This document shows, piece by piece, positions 10,652 through 20,968 of a stretch of DNA of 64,000 nt. The position numbers and the translations under genes are program-made. Source of the DNA: Lepus europaeus (Eukaryota; Chordata; Mammalia; Lagomorpha; Leporidae); the NCBI RefSeq assembly GCF_033115175.1, contig NC_084830.1, positions 41,113,409 through 41,177,408 on the forward strand, written 5' to 3'. The first letter of the stretch is position 1; each line of letters starts with the position of its first letter. The notes below the pieces were generated by a model, which was not told where the DNA came from, searched no databases, and saw nothing but the letters and a program-made list of their open reading frames with translations.

Positions 10652-10955
10652 TCTTCCTTTGCGGTTGGTTCACCCTCCAATGGCCGCTGAGGCCGGCGCA
10701 CCACGCTGATCCGAAGCCAGGAGCCAGGTGCTTCTCCCAGTCTCCCGTGTGGGTGCAGGGCCCAAGGACCTGGGCCATCCTCCACTGCACTCCCGGGCCA
10801 CAGCAGAGAGCTGGCCTGGAAGAGGGGCAACCGGGATAGAATCCGATGCCCCGACCGGGACTAGAACCCAGTGTGCTGGTGCCACAAGGCGGAGGATTAG
10901 CCTGTTAAGCCACGGCGCTGGCCCTGCCTTTCAAATAAATAAATATTTAAAAAAC
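10277..10955 (+). mobile_element. Older CSINE, plus strand, split by a younger CSINE
   Basis: Head and middle at 10277-10579 (GTGTCACAGTGGGTGAAGC, then GATCCAGCTTCC, then CATTTGGGGAGTGAACCAG). The tail (TTTCAAATAAATAAATATTT) resumes after 10928. The 342-bp interruption is a CSINE of opposite orientation. It is diverged throughout, consistent with greater age. Confidence 0.85.
10580..10921 (-). mobile_element. Young CSINE, minus strand, nested in an older CSINE
   Basis: Complete young-subtype copy with a 21-base T run and (GA)n tract. A 7-bp repeat CCCTGCC at 10573-10579 and 10922-10928 fits a TSD and lies within the older element's 3' part. Confidence 0.95.
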
Positions 10956-11109
10956 CCAGGACACCAGTATTTTCTTACTTTTCGATAGGAGTCATGATTT
11001 ATGGATGATGTGTCTTTTTCTTGTCATTAGGACGGCAGTGATATCTCTGTGACTTTCTATATCTCTGTGGCTGCAGAGCCACGCTGTAGCTTTTTAAACA
11101 TCAATGGTG

Positions 11110-11466
11110 GCCGGCACCACGGCTCACTAGGCTAATCCTCCGCCTTGCGGCGCCGGCACACCGGGTTCTAGTCCCGGTCAGGGTACCGATCCTGTCCCGG
11201 TTGCCCCTCTTCCAGGCCAGCTCTCTGCTATGGCCCGGGAAGGCAGTGGAGGATGGCCCAAGTCCTTGGTCCCTGCACCCCATGGGAGACCAGGAGAAGC
11301 ACCTGGCTCCTGGCTTCAGATCAGCGCGGTGCGCCGGCTGCAGCGCGCCTACCACGGCAGCCATTGGAGGGTGAACCAACAGCAAAAAGGAAGACCTTTC
11401 TCTCTGTCTCTCTCTCTCACTGTCCACTCTTCCTGTCAAAAAAAAAAAAAAAAAAAGAAATAAAGC
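11110..11466 (+). mobile_element. Young CSINE, plus strand, 15-bp perfect TSD
   Basis: Full length with a GC-rich head, CTGTCAAAA tail and A run. Exact TSD TAAACATCAATGGTG at 11095-11109 and 11467-11481. The perfect duplication argues for a recent insertion. Confidence 0.97.
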
Positions 11467-12061
11467 TAAACATCAATGGTGTTAAAGAAAATTTTTGACT
11501 ACAAATAAAAATGCCAGTCAGAAATGAATGGAAAATTGAATCAAAAGAAGGCAATACAGCCCTAATCCAAGAGTTGAAAAAACTGCAAGGATTGAAACTC
11601 TGTTCCTTTCTTGGGTTGGCTGTATTTGGCATTCTTCTGTTTTTGCTTCTCAGACATTCATGTCTGTAGGGCATGAACAGCACAGCTTATTTGGGGTCTG
11701 GGCTAAGAGAAGAGGAAGCCTTGCTTCTCGCTGCCACAGTTGCCTTCGCGAGGGCAGATGAGAAAGGAACACACAAAACGAAGACAAGGGTGAGGCAGTG
11801 GAACGGGCTCTCTTGGGAAGTTTGCAGATCTTCAGGGAAGGGGTGCAAAGATTCTAAAGGATTATTGTGGCCCATGGTGCTGAGGGGTACCTCGTCCTAG
11901 TTCCAGACGATCTTAATGGTTCCCCAGCCATCTCATGGACTGTCACCTTGACCTCCTACATCCTGGGTTCTCCAAGGGTGGTCTGGGGAGTAGCAGCATC
12001 AGTGTACCCTGAGAGCTTGTTAGAAATGCAGAATCCCCAGACCTGATCACTTAGAATTGGC

Positions 12062-12383
12062 TTTTTGAAAGATTCACTTATTTATTTGAAAGGCAGAGTT
12101 AGAGAAAGAGGGAGACACACAGAGAGAAAGATCTTCCATCTGTTGGTTCACTCCCCAAATGGCTGGAATGGTTGGGGCGGGGGCTGGGCCAGGCTGAAGC
12201 CAGGAGCCAGGAGTTCATCTGGGTCTCCCACATAGGTGAGAGGGGCCCAAGCATTTGTGCCATCTTACACTGTCTTCATAGATACATTTAGCAGTGGAGC
12301 AGCCAGAACTCAAACCAGCACTTGTATTTGATGCTGGTGTTGCAGGCAGTGGCTGAACCTGCTGTGCTCCAGTGTGGCCCCAA
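12062..12383 (-). mobile_element. CSINE, minus strand, inside MER5A-like relic
   Basis: Older subtype. Exact 7-bp TSD AATTGGC at 12055-12061 and 12384-12390. Confidence 0.92.
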
Positions 12384-12390
12384 AATTGGC

Positions 12391-12443
12391 ATTTAAAAAA
12401 TATTTATTTGTTTGTTTACTTGGAAGGCAGAGTAGCATGTGAG

Positions 12444-12477
<34 letters not shown>

Positions 12478-12790
12478 TAGAGAGAGAATGAGGGAGAAGA
12501 AGAGGGAGACACGGAGGGAAAGAGAGAAAATCTTCCATACACTGGTTCATTCCTCCAAATGGCCACCAGCCAGATCTGGGCCAGGCTGAAGCCAGGAGCC
12601 AGGAATTCAATCCTGTCCTTCCACATGGGAGGCAGGGGCTCAGGCACTCAGGCCATCTTCTGCCGCCTTTCCAGGTACATTAACAGGGAGCTGGAGTGGA
12701 ATCCAATATCCAGAACTTGAACTTGTGCTCTGATGTGGGATGCTATGTCACAAGCCCTGGCTTAACCCACTCATCCACAATGCCAGTCCC
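12391..12790 (-). mobile_element. CSINE, minus strand, directly adjacent to the previous copy
   Basis: Older subtype, about 400 bp, lengthened by a (CA)n(GA)n tract at about 12444-12530. It starts only a few bases after the previous copy's TSD. Its own TSD is not clear. Confidence 0.9.
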
Positions 12791-12886
12791 CAGAATCTGC
12801 ATTGTAACAAGTGATCCTTATGCACTGGAATGTTTTACATAATCACTGTTTATACTTCTTTTTTTATAGTCAACTGACTCTGTTCT

Positions 12887-13200
12887 TTTTTTTTTTTTTT
12901 TTGAAATTTATTTAAGGCACACAAATTTTATGTATTTCATGTCTACAGATTTAGGAACATAGTGCTACTTCCCACCCTACCCTCCCTCCTGCCCACACTC
13001 CCACCCTTCTTCCTCTTCCCTCTCCTATTCCCACTCTGAATTTTTACAAAGATCTATTTTCAGTTTACTTTATACTCATAAGGTTAACTCTACACTAGGT
13101 AAAGGGCTCAACAAACAGGATGAAGAAAAAAAGCACTGTTCCCCCACAGTAGAGACAAGGGCTGTAGACACTCATCCAATCTTGACATGTCCGTTTTACT
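12887..13200 (-). mobile_element. L1 3' end, antisense
   Basis: A T run (A tail of a minus-strand element) is followed by AAATTTATTTAAGGCACAC, then a pyrimidine-rich stretch (CCCTCCCTCCTGCCC) and AGGTAAAGGGCTCAACAAAC. This fits the 3' UTR of a lagomorph L1 inserted on the minus strand and strongly 5'-truncated. Confidence 0.6.
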
Positions 13201-13634
13201 GCAATGCACCGCATTTTAGGCACACCAGATCTTTGAGAAGTACATTTCAGCTGTCTGCCCCCCACCCTCCCCACCCCCGGTCTTTGTTATTCAGCTGTCC
13301 CAGCCCAGGCAGACTGACATGCCTCCAGGGTGAAGTTGTGAAGCCCTGGTGCAGGAGATGGGTGTGAACTGTCGGTAGACCGTAGGAAGAATAATCTTAA
13401 ATTATGAACTATTTTGAGTTATAAAGGGAATTTGAAGAGTTCTACAACTCTGAAATCCACAAAATAACTTCTGTCAGCTGATTTTAGAGAAGTCTCCTTT
13501 CTGAAGCCACCTTCTTCAATGCTCTGTGTTGGAATAGCACACGCACACTATGTGTTTGCTTGCACATAAGCTAGGTATGGGAGTTTTCAAAATCAGATTG
13601 TTGACTGAGTCTGGACCCTTCTAATCCCCCCTTA

Positions 13635-13770
13635 TTGGCATTCATTCATTGCATTAAAGATTTGTTGAGCCCCCTGGGGTCCCGGGGGGCTTAACAAAGC
13701 AGTAGGAGACAGTCCCTGCCTTCAAGGAACTTGCATTCTGGTTGGGAAGTTAACATCGCCCAGGGATCCC
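13635..13770 (+). repeat. L2-like fragment
   Basis: CATTCATTCATTGC, then TTGTTGAGC, then GACAGTCCCTGCCTTCAAGG and AACTTGCATTCTGG are in the order seen in L2-type 3' regions. The middle is replaced by GC-rich sequence. Confidence 0.45.
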
Positions 13771-13849
13771 TGCTGTCTTCCGTGGAGATCCCACCAGTCC
13801 ATAAGGCTCTCAGACTGAGCAAACAATGAAGAGAGGCCAGGGTGTGCAT

Positions 13850-13868
13850 ACGTGTGTGTGTGTGTGTT
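13850..13868 (+). repeat. (GT)n microsatellite
   Basis: Short perfect GT run. Confidence 0.9.
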
Positions 13869-14359
13869 GTGGAGTGATGGCGGTAAGGATTGGCCACTGA
13901 GGTGGAGAAAGTGGTCACTGGAGAGGTGAATGAGTGGAGTGGAGGACTCTGTGAGGTCCACAAGGACCTGGAGAGCAGGTGAGGGGCGAGGGGGCATGGC
14001 CATGGAGTCTTGTCTGCGTTTCCTGGAAGAACTTGACTTTGCTTGACAGAAGGGTGCTGGACAGTTACGTTTTCTTTTGTATCTCCCTCAGCTTTTGTTC
14101 CACTGAGAGTCTCATACCTGCTTCCAAATATTCCCCAAAGAACCTGGGCTCGTTCATGGGGAGGTGATTTGTTTCAGTGATCACACTGCCTTTGCACTTA
14201 CAGAAATGATGAACTGTTCACTGGTTTGGGTACGTAGGACCACCAACGTGATTGCTATGATGGTATAAACACATCACATCCATGGTGAAGAAGCCCCTAT
14301 CATCTGATGATTGGCCATTACTTTCAAGTGAAGGAAAACTGTTGTCTCTAGAAAGTTCT

Positions 14360-14520
14360 TTAGTACTTGGGCCCCTGCCACCATGTAGGAGACCTGGATA
14401 AAGCTCCTGGCTCCTGACTTTGGCCTTGATCGTTGAGACCATTTGGGGAGTGAACTGTAGAACGGAAGATCTCTGACTCTCCCTCACTGTAAATCTTTTT
14501 AACAAAATAAATAAAAACTG
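14360..14520 (+). mobile_element. CSINE 3' half, plus strand, old and truncated
   Basis: Starts mid-element (AGTACTTGGGCCCCTGCC) and runs through CATTTGGGGAGTGAACTG to an AAAATAAATAAAA tail. The GC-rich head is missing. Diverged, so an old insertion. Confidence 0.8.
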
Positions 14521-14548
14521 AAACCTTATGATGGCATACTTGCTCTAT

Positions 14549-14884
14549 TTTTTTTAAAAAAAGATTTATTCATTTGAAAGGCAGAGTAACAGAGAGAGAA
14601 AGGGAGAGAGAGAGAGAGAGATAACTTCCATCTGCTGGCTCACTCCCCATATGGCTGTAATGGTCAGGGCTGGACCAGGCTGAAACCAGGAGCCAGAAGT
14701 TTTTCCCAGGTCTCCCATGTGCGTGCAGGGACTCAAGCACTTGGGCCGTCTTCTGCTGTTTTCCCAGGTGCATTAGCAGGGAGCTGGATCAGAAGTGGAG
14801 CAACCTGGGCTTGAGCTGGTGCCCATATGGGAGGCCGGCCGCTCAGGCAGTAGCTTAACCTGCTGCTCCACAATGCCAGCCCCA
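14549..14884 (-). mobile_element. CSINE, full length, minus strand
   Basis: Older subtype with an AAAGATTTATTCATTTG tail region and (GA)n, ending in AATGCCAGCCCC. No clear TSD seen. Confidence 0.9.
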
Positions 14885-14899
14885 GTCTTTATTCTCTTA

Positions 14900-15600
14900 A
14901 TCTTATAATAGACTTACTGGTCGCTGGGACCCTGCACACTGGGACCCTTGGAGATGGTGTCTTCTGTCTGTATTGGTTAACTCAGGAGCTGGAACAGGGC
15001 TGGGAGCCCTGGAGAGCCTCATGGCAGTGTGGCTGCATGTAGCCTGTGGGTTCTGTGTGCTGTGCCTACGGCTCAGGAGTCTCTGTTCTCATGCACATTT
15101 TCTCAGGGAGTGTTTTAGAATTCCCTCAGCTCTATCCCAGACACGACAGACTGGACCAGAATCACGCAGTTACCATGGCATCCACAGATAGCCCTTAGAA
15201 GCTTGCCGACTTCTCCAGGCTGAAAGATGGTAAACTTCTCTGATAGAACATTTTCCACCTTATGGGCCGAGAAGAGAAGCTATATTTATCTGGGACAGCA
15301 AATCTGATTTTCAAAACTTCTCTCAAGCATCATCTTTTAGATCTTTGCTGGTTTATGTGCTCCGACTTGTGGCAGCTTTTTCCTCTTTGATCTGGAGGAT
15401 CCTCTTTGATCTTTTTAAATCCCCTGGAGATGGGCAGGACCCTGGCTAAGACATCCCTTTCTGTTTCAGACAAGTGTTGAAGCAATTGAGCTTCAGGGAA
15501 GCCTTATTTCAGGGAGATGGAGGCAAAAATGGGTCTACAGCAAATGAAGTTACAGAGTGGCCCTCTACAGGCGACCTCTCCATCAGACACCATTCTCTGC
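14900..15600. other. Single-copy DNA, nothing recognised
   Basis: No repeat family, promoter motif or plausible exon was recognised in this stretch. Confidence 0.35.
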
Positions 15601-15914
15601 TTTGTTTTTTGAAGATTTGTTTATTTATTTGAAAGGCAGAGTTACAGAGAGAGAGAGAGAGAGATCTTCCATCCGATGGTTCACTCCCCAGATAGCTGCA
15701 GCAGCCAGACCTGTGCTGATCTGAAACCAGGAGCTAGGAACTTCTTCAGGTCTCCCCCATGAGCACAGGGGACCAAGCACTTGGGCCATCCTCCGCTGCT
15801 CTCTCAGGAGCATTAGCAGGGAGCTGGATCGGAAGTGGAGCAGCGGGGACTGGAACCGGGTGCCGGCCACTTCAGGCGGTGCCTTTACCTGCTATGCCAC
15901 AGTGCTGGCCCCAA
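15601..15914 (-). mobile_element. CSINE, minus strand
   Basis: Older subtype; tail region GAAGATTTGTTTATTTATTT, head ending AGTGCTGGCCCC. It lies directly left of an antisense L1 3' end. Confidence 0.9.
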
Positions 15915-15917
15915 GTT

Positions 15918-16256
15918 CTTTTTTTTTTTTTTTTTAAATAAATTTTATTGTGTACCTATGAGGTTTAGGATACATGCAGATAGTAAAATGGCTGCCACAG
16001 TGACTCAGCGGAACACAGCTGTCATCTTGCATACTGATAAGAACAGCTGAAATCTACTCAATTAACAAAACTTCCTGATACAATGCAACTTGATTTTGTT
16101 AACTTTAGTCCTCAGTGGTACACCAGGCCGGTGAACTTGTTCGTTCTCCGCAGCCACTTGTAGCCTTTGCCTCCGTTTGTTTCTCCCTTTCCCTTCCCCC
16201 ACTCCGGGCAATCACTGTTTATCCCTGCATAGCTGAACGCTCTCTCGCGTTCTCTT

Positions 16257-16298
<42 letters not shown>

Positions 16299-16420
16299 CC
16301 TCTCCCTCTCTCCCTCTCTCCCACCCTCTCTCTCTCTGTTTAAATGTTCCGCATCTAAGTGAGCTCGTGCAATATTTTTCTTTCTGGTAACACGGTTCTT
16401 TGATGTTAATCTAATTCTCA
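15918..16420 (-). mobile_element. L1 3' UTR, antisense, with internal CT expansion
   Basis: A T run then AAATAAATTTTATTGTGTACC, CAGCTGAAATCTACTC and AACTTTAGTCCTCAGTGG, followed by AATGTTCCGCATCTAAGTGAG and TTTTTCTTTCTGG. These words appear in this order in the antisense 3' UTR of old placental L1 families. The CT repeat at 16236 interrupts it. Confidence 0.68.
16236..16341 (+). repeat. (CT)n polypyrimidine tract
   Basis: About 100 bases of almost pure CT/CCCTCT, interrupted by a few extra T or C bases. Lies within the L1 3' UTR and generates SLSLS- or RERER-type frames. Confidence 0.95.
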
Positions 16421-16746
16421 TTACTTGTTCACTCCTTACGCAGTCTCGTTGTCTGACGGCTTCGGTTAATGGAGAGGTCCGCGGACCACCAGCTTTTGCC
16501 TTAGAGGTGACAGTCGCGGCCTGTTGCAGTCATCAGTTTGCATTACTTGGCATTTGTGTAGTACTGAGTTCAAAGCACCTTTGCCCCCACTGTTACTCGA
16601 ACTGTAAGCTGGGAGACAATTTCCTTTCATTTCCTTTTGTTTTAGATGAGGGGATTGAGGGGATGTGGGAGCAAAACCTCACTTCTTGCCTTTTAGAGTT
16701 CCTGAGAATTAAATTGACAGACCACAGATTAAGAACATGAATTCAT

Positions 16747-17035
16747 TGGGCTGGCGCCGTGGCTCACTAGGCTAATCTTCCGCCTCCGGTGCCAGCACCC
16801 TGGGTTCGAGTCCCTGTTGGGGCGCCAGATGCTGTCCCAGTTGCTTCTCTTCCAGTCCAGCTCTCTGCTGTGGCCCAGGAAGGCAGTGGAGGATGGCCCA
16901 AGTCCTTGGGCCTTGCACCTGCATGGGAGACCAGGAGGAAGCACCTGGCTCCTGGCTTTGGATCGGCGCAGTGCGCCGGCCATAGCGGCCATTTGGGTCT
17001 CTATCACTGTCTGACTCTGTCAAAAAAACCAAAAC
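16747..17035 (+). mobile_element. CSINE, plus strand, internally shortened, 11-bp TSD
   Basis: The head and middle are intact, but the segment between CGGCCATTTGGG and the final CT stretch lacks the usual GTGAACCAAC-to-GAAGACC part. Exact TSD CATGAATTCAT at 16736-16746 and 17036-17046. Confidence 0.93.
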
Positions 17036-17052
17036 CATGAATTCATGTCATG

Positions 17053-17439
17053 CAGTAGTTCCCCCCTTATCTGCAGTTTCACTTTCCATGGTTTTGGTTA
17101 TCTGCATTCAACCTCGTCCAAAATATTAAATGGAAAATTCCAGAAATAAACAGTTCATTAGTTTTAAATAACTTTTTATCACAGTATGTTGTTTTAACTA
17201 CTAAACTACTATAAAGTTTTGCTTCCCCATATATCTTCAAGCCTCTCATTCAAAAGAAAACAAAAAGGAAATTAAAGAGAAATCTCCTCATGTGCCTACT
17301 TATACATTACATTATTATACGTGTGTATGTATTAGGACTGCATAGTTAGTCTACATGGGGTTTGGCGCTATCTGTGGCTATTCAAGCATCCATGGAATGT
17401 CCTAGGATGCTCCCCCCACCAGCAAGGGGGTCTACTGTA
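17053..17439 (+). mobile_element. Tigger-type (pogo) DNA transposon relic, internally deleted
   Basis: Begins CAGTAGTTCCCCCCTTATCT, then TTTCACTTTCCATGGTTTTGG and AATGGAAAATTCCAGAAATA, which match the 5' end of Tigger elements. It ends with GGTTTGGCGCTATCTG, then CAAGGGGGTCTACTGTA, matching the inverted 3' end. With both ends only ~385 bp apart, it is a non-autonomous deleted form without transposase. The terminal repeats still pair imperfectly. Confidence 0.75.
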
Positions 17440-17708
17440 TAAGTTTTATGGGTCAGGAGTGCATTCATGAGGAAGGGAGACCCAAAGAAGCAATTGGAGT
17501 TTGTCACTTGTACAGAGAATTGGACCAAGAATGGCAGTGTGTGAAATCCGACAAGGCAGAGGGCCCAGGCTGCAGCAGGTAGTTGGTGGAGAAGTGACAG
17601 GGAAGGTAGGAGCTGGTTTAACAAGCTGGTGGTGCAGGTCTGGCTTCCCCTTCTTGCCCCTGAGGATAAGAACAATGTGACTTTCCTTCTGCTATGTAGA
17701 GGACATCT

Positions 17709-18038
17709 TTTAAAACATTGTAAAAAAAAAAAAAGAATTCATTTATTTGAAAGAGGGGGGAAGAGAGAGACAGACATTTTCCATCTGCTGGCTCATTCCT
17801 AAATGGCCGCAACAGCTGGGGCTGATCCAGTCCAAAGCAGAAGCCGGGAGCTCCATCTGGCTCTCCCCCATGGTCGGCAGGGGCCCAAGCAATTGGGTCA
17901 TCTCCCATTGCTTTTGCAGGCACGTGAGCAGGAGCTGGATCGCAAGTGGAGCAGCTGGAATTCCAGCTGGAGTTCCTATATGGGATGTTGTTCGCATTGC
18001 AAGCAGTGGCTTAGCCTGGAGTGCCACAGCAGAGGCCC
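17709..18038 (-). mobile_element. CSINE, minus strand, 11-bp TSD
   Basis: Older subtype. TSD AGAGGACATCT at 17698-17708 and 18039-18049, exact. Confidence 0.94.
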
Positions 18039-18394
18039 AGAGGACATCTCTCTCGTGGGAGTATCATCCCCTGTGTTTATGAGCTAGGAAGAAGGTTGCG
18101 TGGTCTTCTTGCACCTGCTGTTTTTCTAAGTGCCTCAGCAGTATGCCACGGCAGCATAGTTTTGGGGTGGTGCATTCTCAACTCTTTCAAGGGCAGAAAG
18201 ATGCTGTCTCCTTTAAGAATCCTTTCTTCTAGGAGTCACACCTGGGCTAGAACCTGCCCTTCCGGTCTGTGGCTTGGACTCAAGGTGCCCTGTCATGGGG
18301 GGCACGATGTGAGAGTAAGAAGAGAACCGCAGCTTGTCTGGCCCCCAGATCTAACTTTTGCCCCTTGAAGGTGGAGGTTGTCTTCTAATATTGA

Positions 18395-18455
18395 TGGCTG
18401 ATTTCCAGTACCTTCCATAGGGCCTGGCGCACAGGAGGTGCTCAGTTAGCATTTT
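18395..18455 (+). repeat. L2-like 3' end fragment
   Basis: CATAGGGCCTGGCGCACAGG, then AGGTGCTCAGTTAGCATTTTT matches the agggcctggcacatagtagg, then ctcaataaat words of L2-type 3' ends. Confidence 0.4.
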
Positions 18456-18545
18456 TTGGTAAGATATGATGTCAGCATTTTCATCTCTGCCTCTCCCCTT
18501 TTACATATGCAACAGCACAATGTTAAATATAAGAATTAGATCTAA

Positions 18546-18882
18546 GGGACGGCATTGTGGTTATGCTGTGGCGTATGATGCCAGCATCCCCTACTGGGGT
18601 GCTTGTTCGAGTTCTGGCTGCTCTGCTTCCAATCCAGCTTCCCACCAACGTGCCTGGGAAAGTAGCAGAAGATGGCCTGAGCCCCTGCCACCCATGTGGG
18701 AGATCTGGATGGAGTTCTAGTCCCCTGGCTTCAGCCTGGCCCAGACCTGGCTGCCTTGGTCATTTGGGGAGTGAACCAGTGGATGGAACATTTCTCTTTT
18801 CCTCTCTCTCTCTCTCTCCTTTTCTCTGTTACTCTATCTTTCAAATAAATAAATAAGTGAATAAATGAATCTTTTAAAAAAT
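18546..18882 (+). mobile_element. Older CSINE, plus strand
   Basis: Full-length older copy with a TTTCAAATAAATAAATAAG tail. TSD AATTAGATCTAA (18534-18545) versus AATTATATCTAA (18883-18894), one mismatch. Its tail and right flank were later duplicated in tandem. Confidence 0.92.
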
Positions 18883-18997
18883 AATTATATCTAACATAAC
18901 TAGGCAGCATATGGGGACGCAAATAAATAAATAAGTGAATAAATGAATCTTTTCAAAAATAATTATATCTAACATAACTAGGCAGCATATGGGGACG
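18842..18997 (+). repeat. 78-bp tandem duplication of SINE tail plus flank
   Basis: Unit 1 (18842-18919) and unit 2 (18920-18997) differ by one base (A to C in the TTTT-AAAAAT stretch). Each unit contains the end of the CSINE tail, the right TSD and about 25 bases of unique flank (ending GCATATGGGGACG), so the duplication postdates the SINE insertion. Confidence 0.95.
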
Positions 18998-20330
18998 CAT
19001 GGGGTTTCAGTCCATCAAACGTACTGGGTGAAAGCGTTGAACTGAGCTGGGGAAAGCCGCAGGGAGGCTGCAAATGGGGCTCCTACCTTCAGAGAGCTCC
19101 ACGTCTGCTCGGAGAAACAGACTTCCCGCTGTGGAAGGGCTGAGGAAGGGCTGCTCTTGGGAAGTCTCACCGGCTGGAAAGTCAAGGCGAGGTGTGGGCC
19201 GGGCGCGGGCCATGCACAGCGGGAACTCTCGGGCTGAGGGGGAGGAGGAAGTGGACCCACGCTGCTGTCATTTTCTTTGTTGGCTTCTATAATTACCTAT
19301 ACGGTTTCGAGCGCTTTCAGGCAAGAATCTAAATTCAGTCACTGGTCCAGGGCTGACTCATTCTCATTAACTGGAATAGAACTTGAACTTTGACAAAGCT
19401 TCAGTTGGCTCTTTGCTTTAAATAGTCAAGCAATTATGCCCTAACTTAGCATCCATAAACAATCGTTTCCATCCTTATCTCTGCTGGAGTTATGCTTTTC
19501 CAAGTCCTCTAGGGTAATGATTTTCAAGGTTCTGTCCTCAAAAAAAGGTAAATTAATTAAAATACAAATAAACAAACCAACAAAACAGCTGAAGGAGCCA
19601 CTGCTGAGATTCCGATTCAGGGGCCTAGAAAGCTGTTCTTTGTTATCATCAACATTTTATTTTGGAATAATTTTATATTTACAAAAAAAATTGCAAAGAT
19701 GGTACAGAGAGTGCTTTTGTTTCCTTCATTTAGCGGCCCCTGATGTTATCTCCTTTTATAACCATAATAATCTGTCGAAATGAATAAATTACCATTGATG
19801 CAATGCGGCCGCGTTCGTAGACTATTTAGATTTCTCGAGTTTTTCCACTAATGTCCTTTTCTGGTCCGGTTCAGGATCTCACGTTACATTGAGTCGTTGC
19901 ATTTCCTCAGTCTGCTTTGTCATAGTTTCAGTTTTCTTTGAATCTGCAGTTTGATTCAGCTGCTTGATTCAATACCCATTGTCTCCCCAAGGCAGGGGAC
20001 AGACTCGGGGTGCCCCTCACAGTGCCTGGGGGGCCCTGCCTCGCCCGAGCAGCACCCTGTGATCCTGTATCTGTCGTGGACGCTGTAGGCCACAGAGCCC
20101 CACTCTCGAGGATTCTGGAGAGAATTCCACAGAGAGCTGTTTGCAGAGGGGTAGACAGGGTTAAGGGTGAGGGTTGTGAAGACAACCAGGAGCTATCTAC
20201 AGAAAGAAGCGCTTACTCTTTTGGGAGAGGGCAGGAGCAGGTGGGGCCACGGTCACATGTGCATACAGGCCTCTCATCCCCGTGTCTGTTTCCAGGGCTT
20301 CACTCACCCGCGGCCCACTGCTGCCTGGAT
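18998..20330. other. Single-copy DNA, nothing recognised
   Basis: No repeat family recognised. 19180-19260 is GC-rich with a few CpGs (GGCGAGGTGTGGGCCGGGCG) but too short and too CpG-poor for an island. No exon-like frame is supported. Confidence 0.35.
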
Positions 20331-20337
20331 ACGTTGA

Positions 20338-20560
20338 TGGGAAAATTCAAGGCGTTTTAAACTGAGCGTTGTCCCGAGTAGCGTGAGGAAGCCTGGTGCC
20401 ACGCTGCCCTCTGTCCTGCCGGGAGTGTGAACCCAGCCTTTGTCCAGTTTCCACGCCATGTACACCACCTGTCCGTTAGGCATTTAGCAGCTTTCTTGGT
20501 GCTCACGTTGACTCCTGGGTGTTGTGTTCAAGCAACCCTTGTAGTATACACGGGGTTCAG
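20338..20560 (+). mobile_element. Tigger-type relic, 5' non-coding part only
   Basis: GAGCGTTGTCCCGAGTAGCG, then GAAGCCTGGTGCCACGCTGCC, CCACCTGTCCGTTAGGCATTTAG and GTGTTCAAGCAACCCTTGTA follow the region between the 5' inverted repeat and the transposase start in Tigger elements. No transposase sequence and no 3' end are present, so it is a truncated, separate copy from the one at 17053. Confidence 0.65.
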
Positions 20561-20968
20561 TGTTGCTTGTAGTCTCACTGGGTACTTGGGGGCCACCCCC
20601 GTGCATGCAGAGATACTACTGTTCTCGGAGAGCCCGCGCTGCCAGTACCTTGAGGCTGTGATGTGTGCGGACAGGAGGAAGACCGGCCCTGCACTTCATC
20701 TCCTTTGCCGTGGCTCTCCTGCTGCTGCTGCCCCACAGCAGGACTCAACAGGAAGTCAGGGGGCAGGGATGGGACGATTCAGATCCTAGGCAGACAAGGG
20801 AGAGCAGGAAGGGGAACGAATCTGAGGTGAGAACAACTAGCACCATGTCCAAGCAAAGTGCTCGATTAGTTAGTTGGGTCTGGATTAAAACTTGATCTCT
20901 GCTTATTAACTCACTGCTCTGTGTTATTTGGAATTTATTGCTTCATACTAAAGAAAGGCCAATACATT

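Larger units (their letters stand above)
11965..12835 (+). mobile_element. MER5A-like DNA transposon relic split by two CSINEs
   Basis: The pieces 11965-12061 (GGTTCTCCAAGGGTGG, then GTAGCAGCATCAG, then GCTTGTTAGAAATGCAGAAT) and 12791-12835 (CAGAATCTGCATTGTAACAAG, then GTGATCC) follow the layout of MER5A, a short non-autonomous hAT element shared by placental mammals. Two adjacent CSINEs separate them. Family assignment is from recalled consensus words. Confidence 0.65.

Noticed and set aside
11110-11200. tRNA gene
   Set aside because: The A- and B-box-like words (GGCTCACTAGG, GGTTCTAGTCC) belong to the tRNA-derived head of a CSINE with SINE body, tail and TSD.
16112-16390. Frames rich in RERERE or SLSLS
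   Set aside because: Translations of GA/CT microsatellites.
19080-19270. CpG island or promoter
   Set aside because: GC-rich for under 200 bp, with few CpGs and no linked first exon or transcript-like frame.
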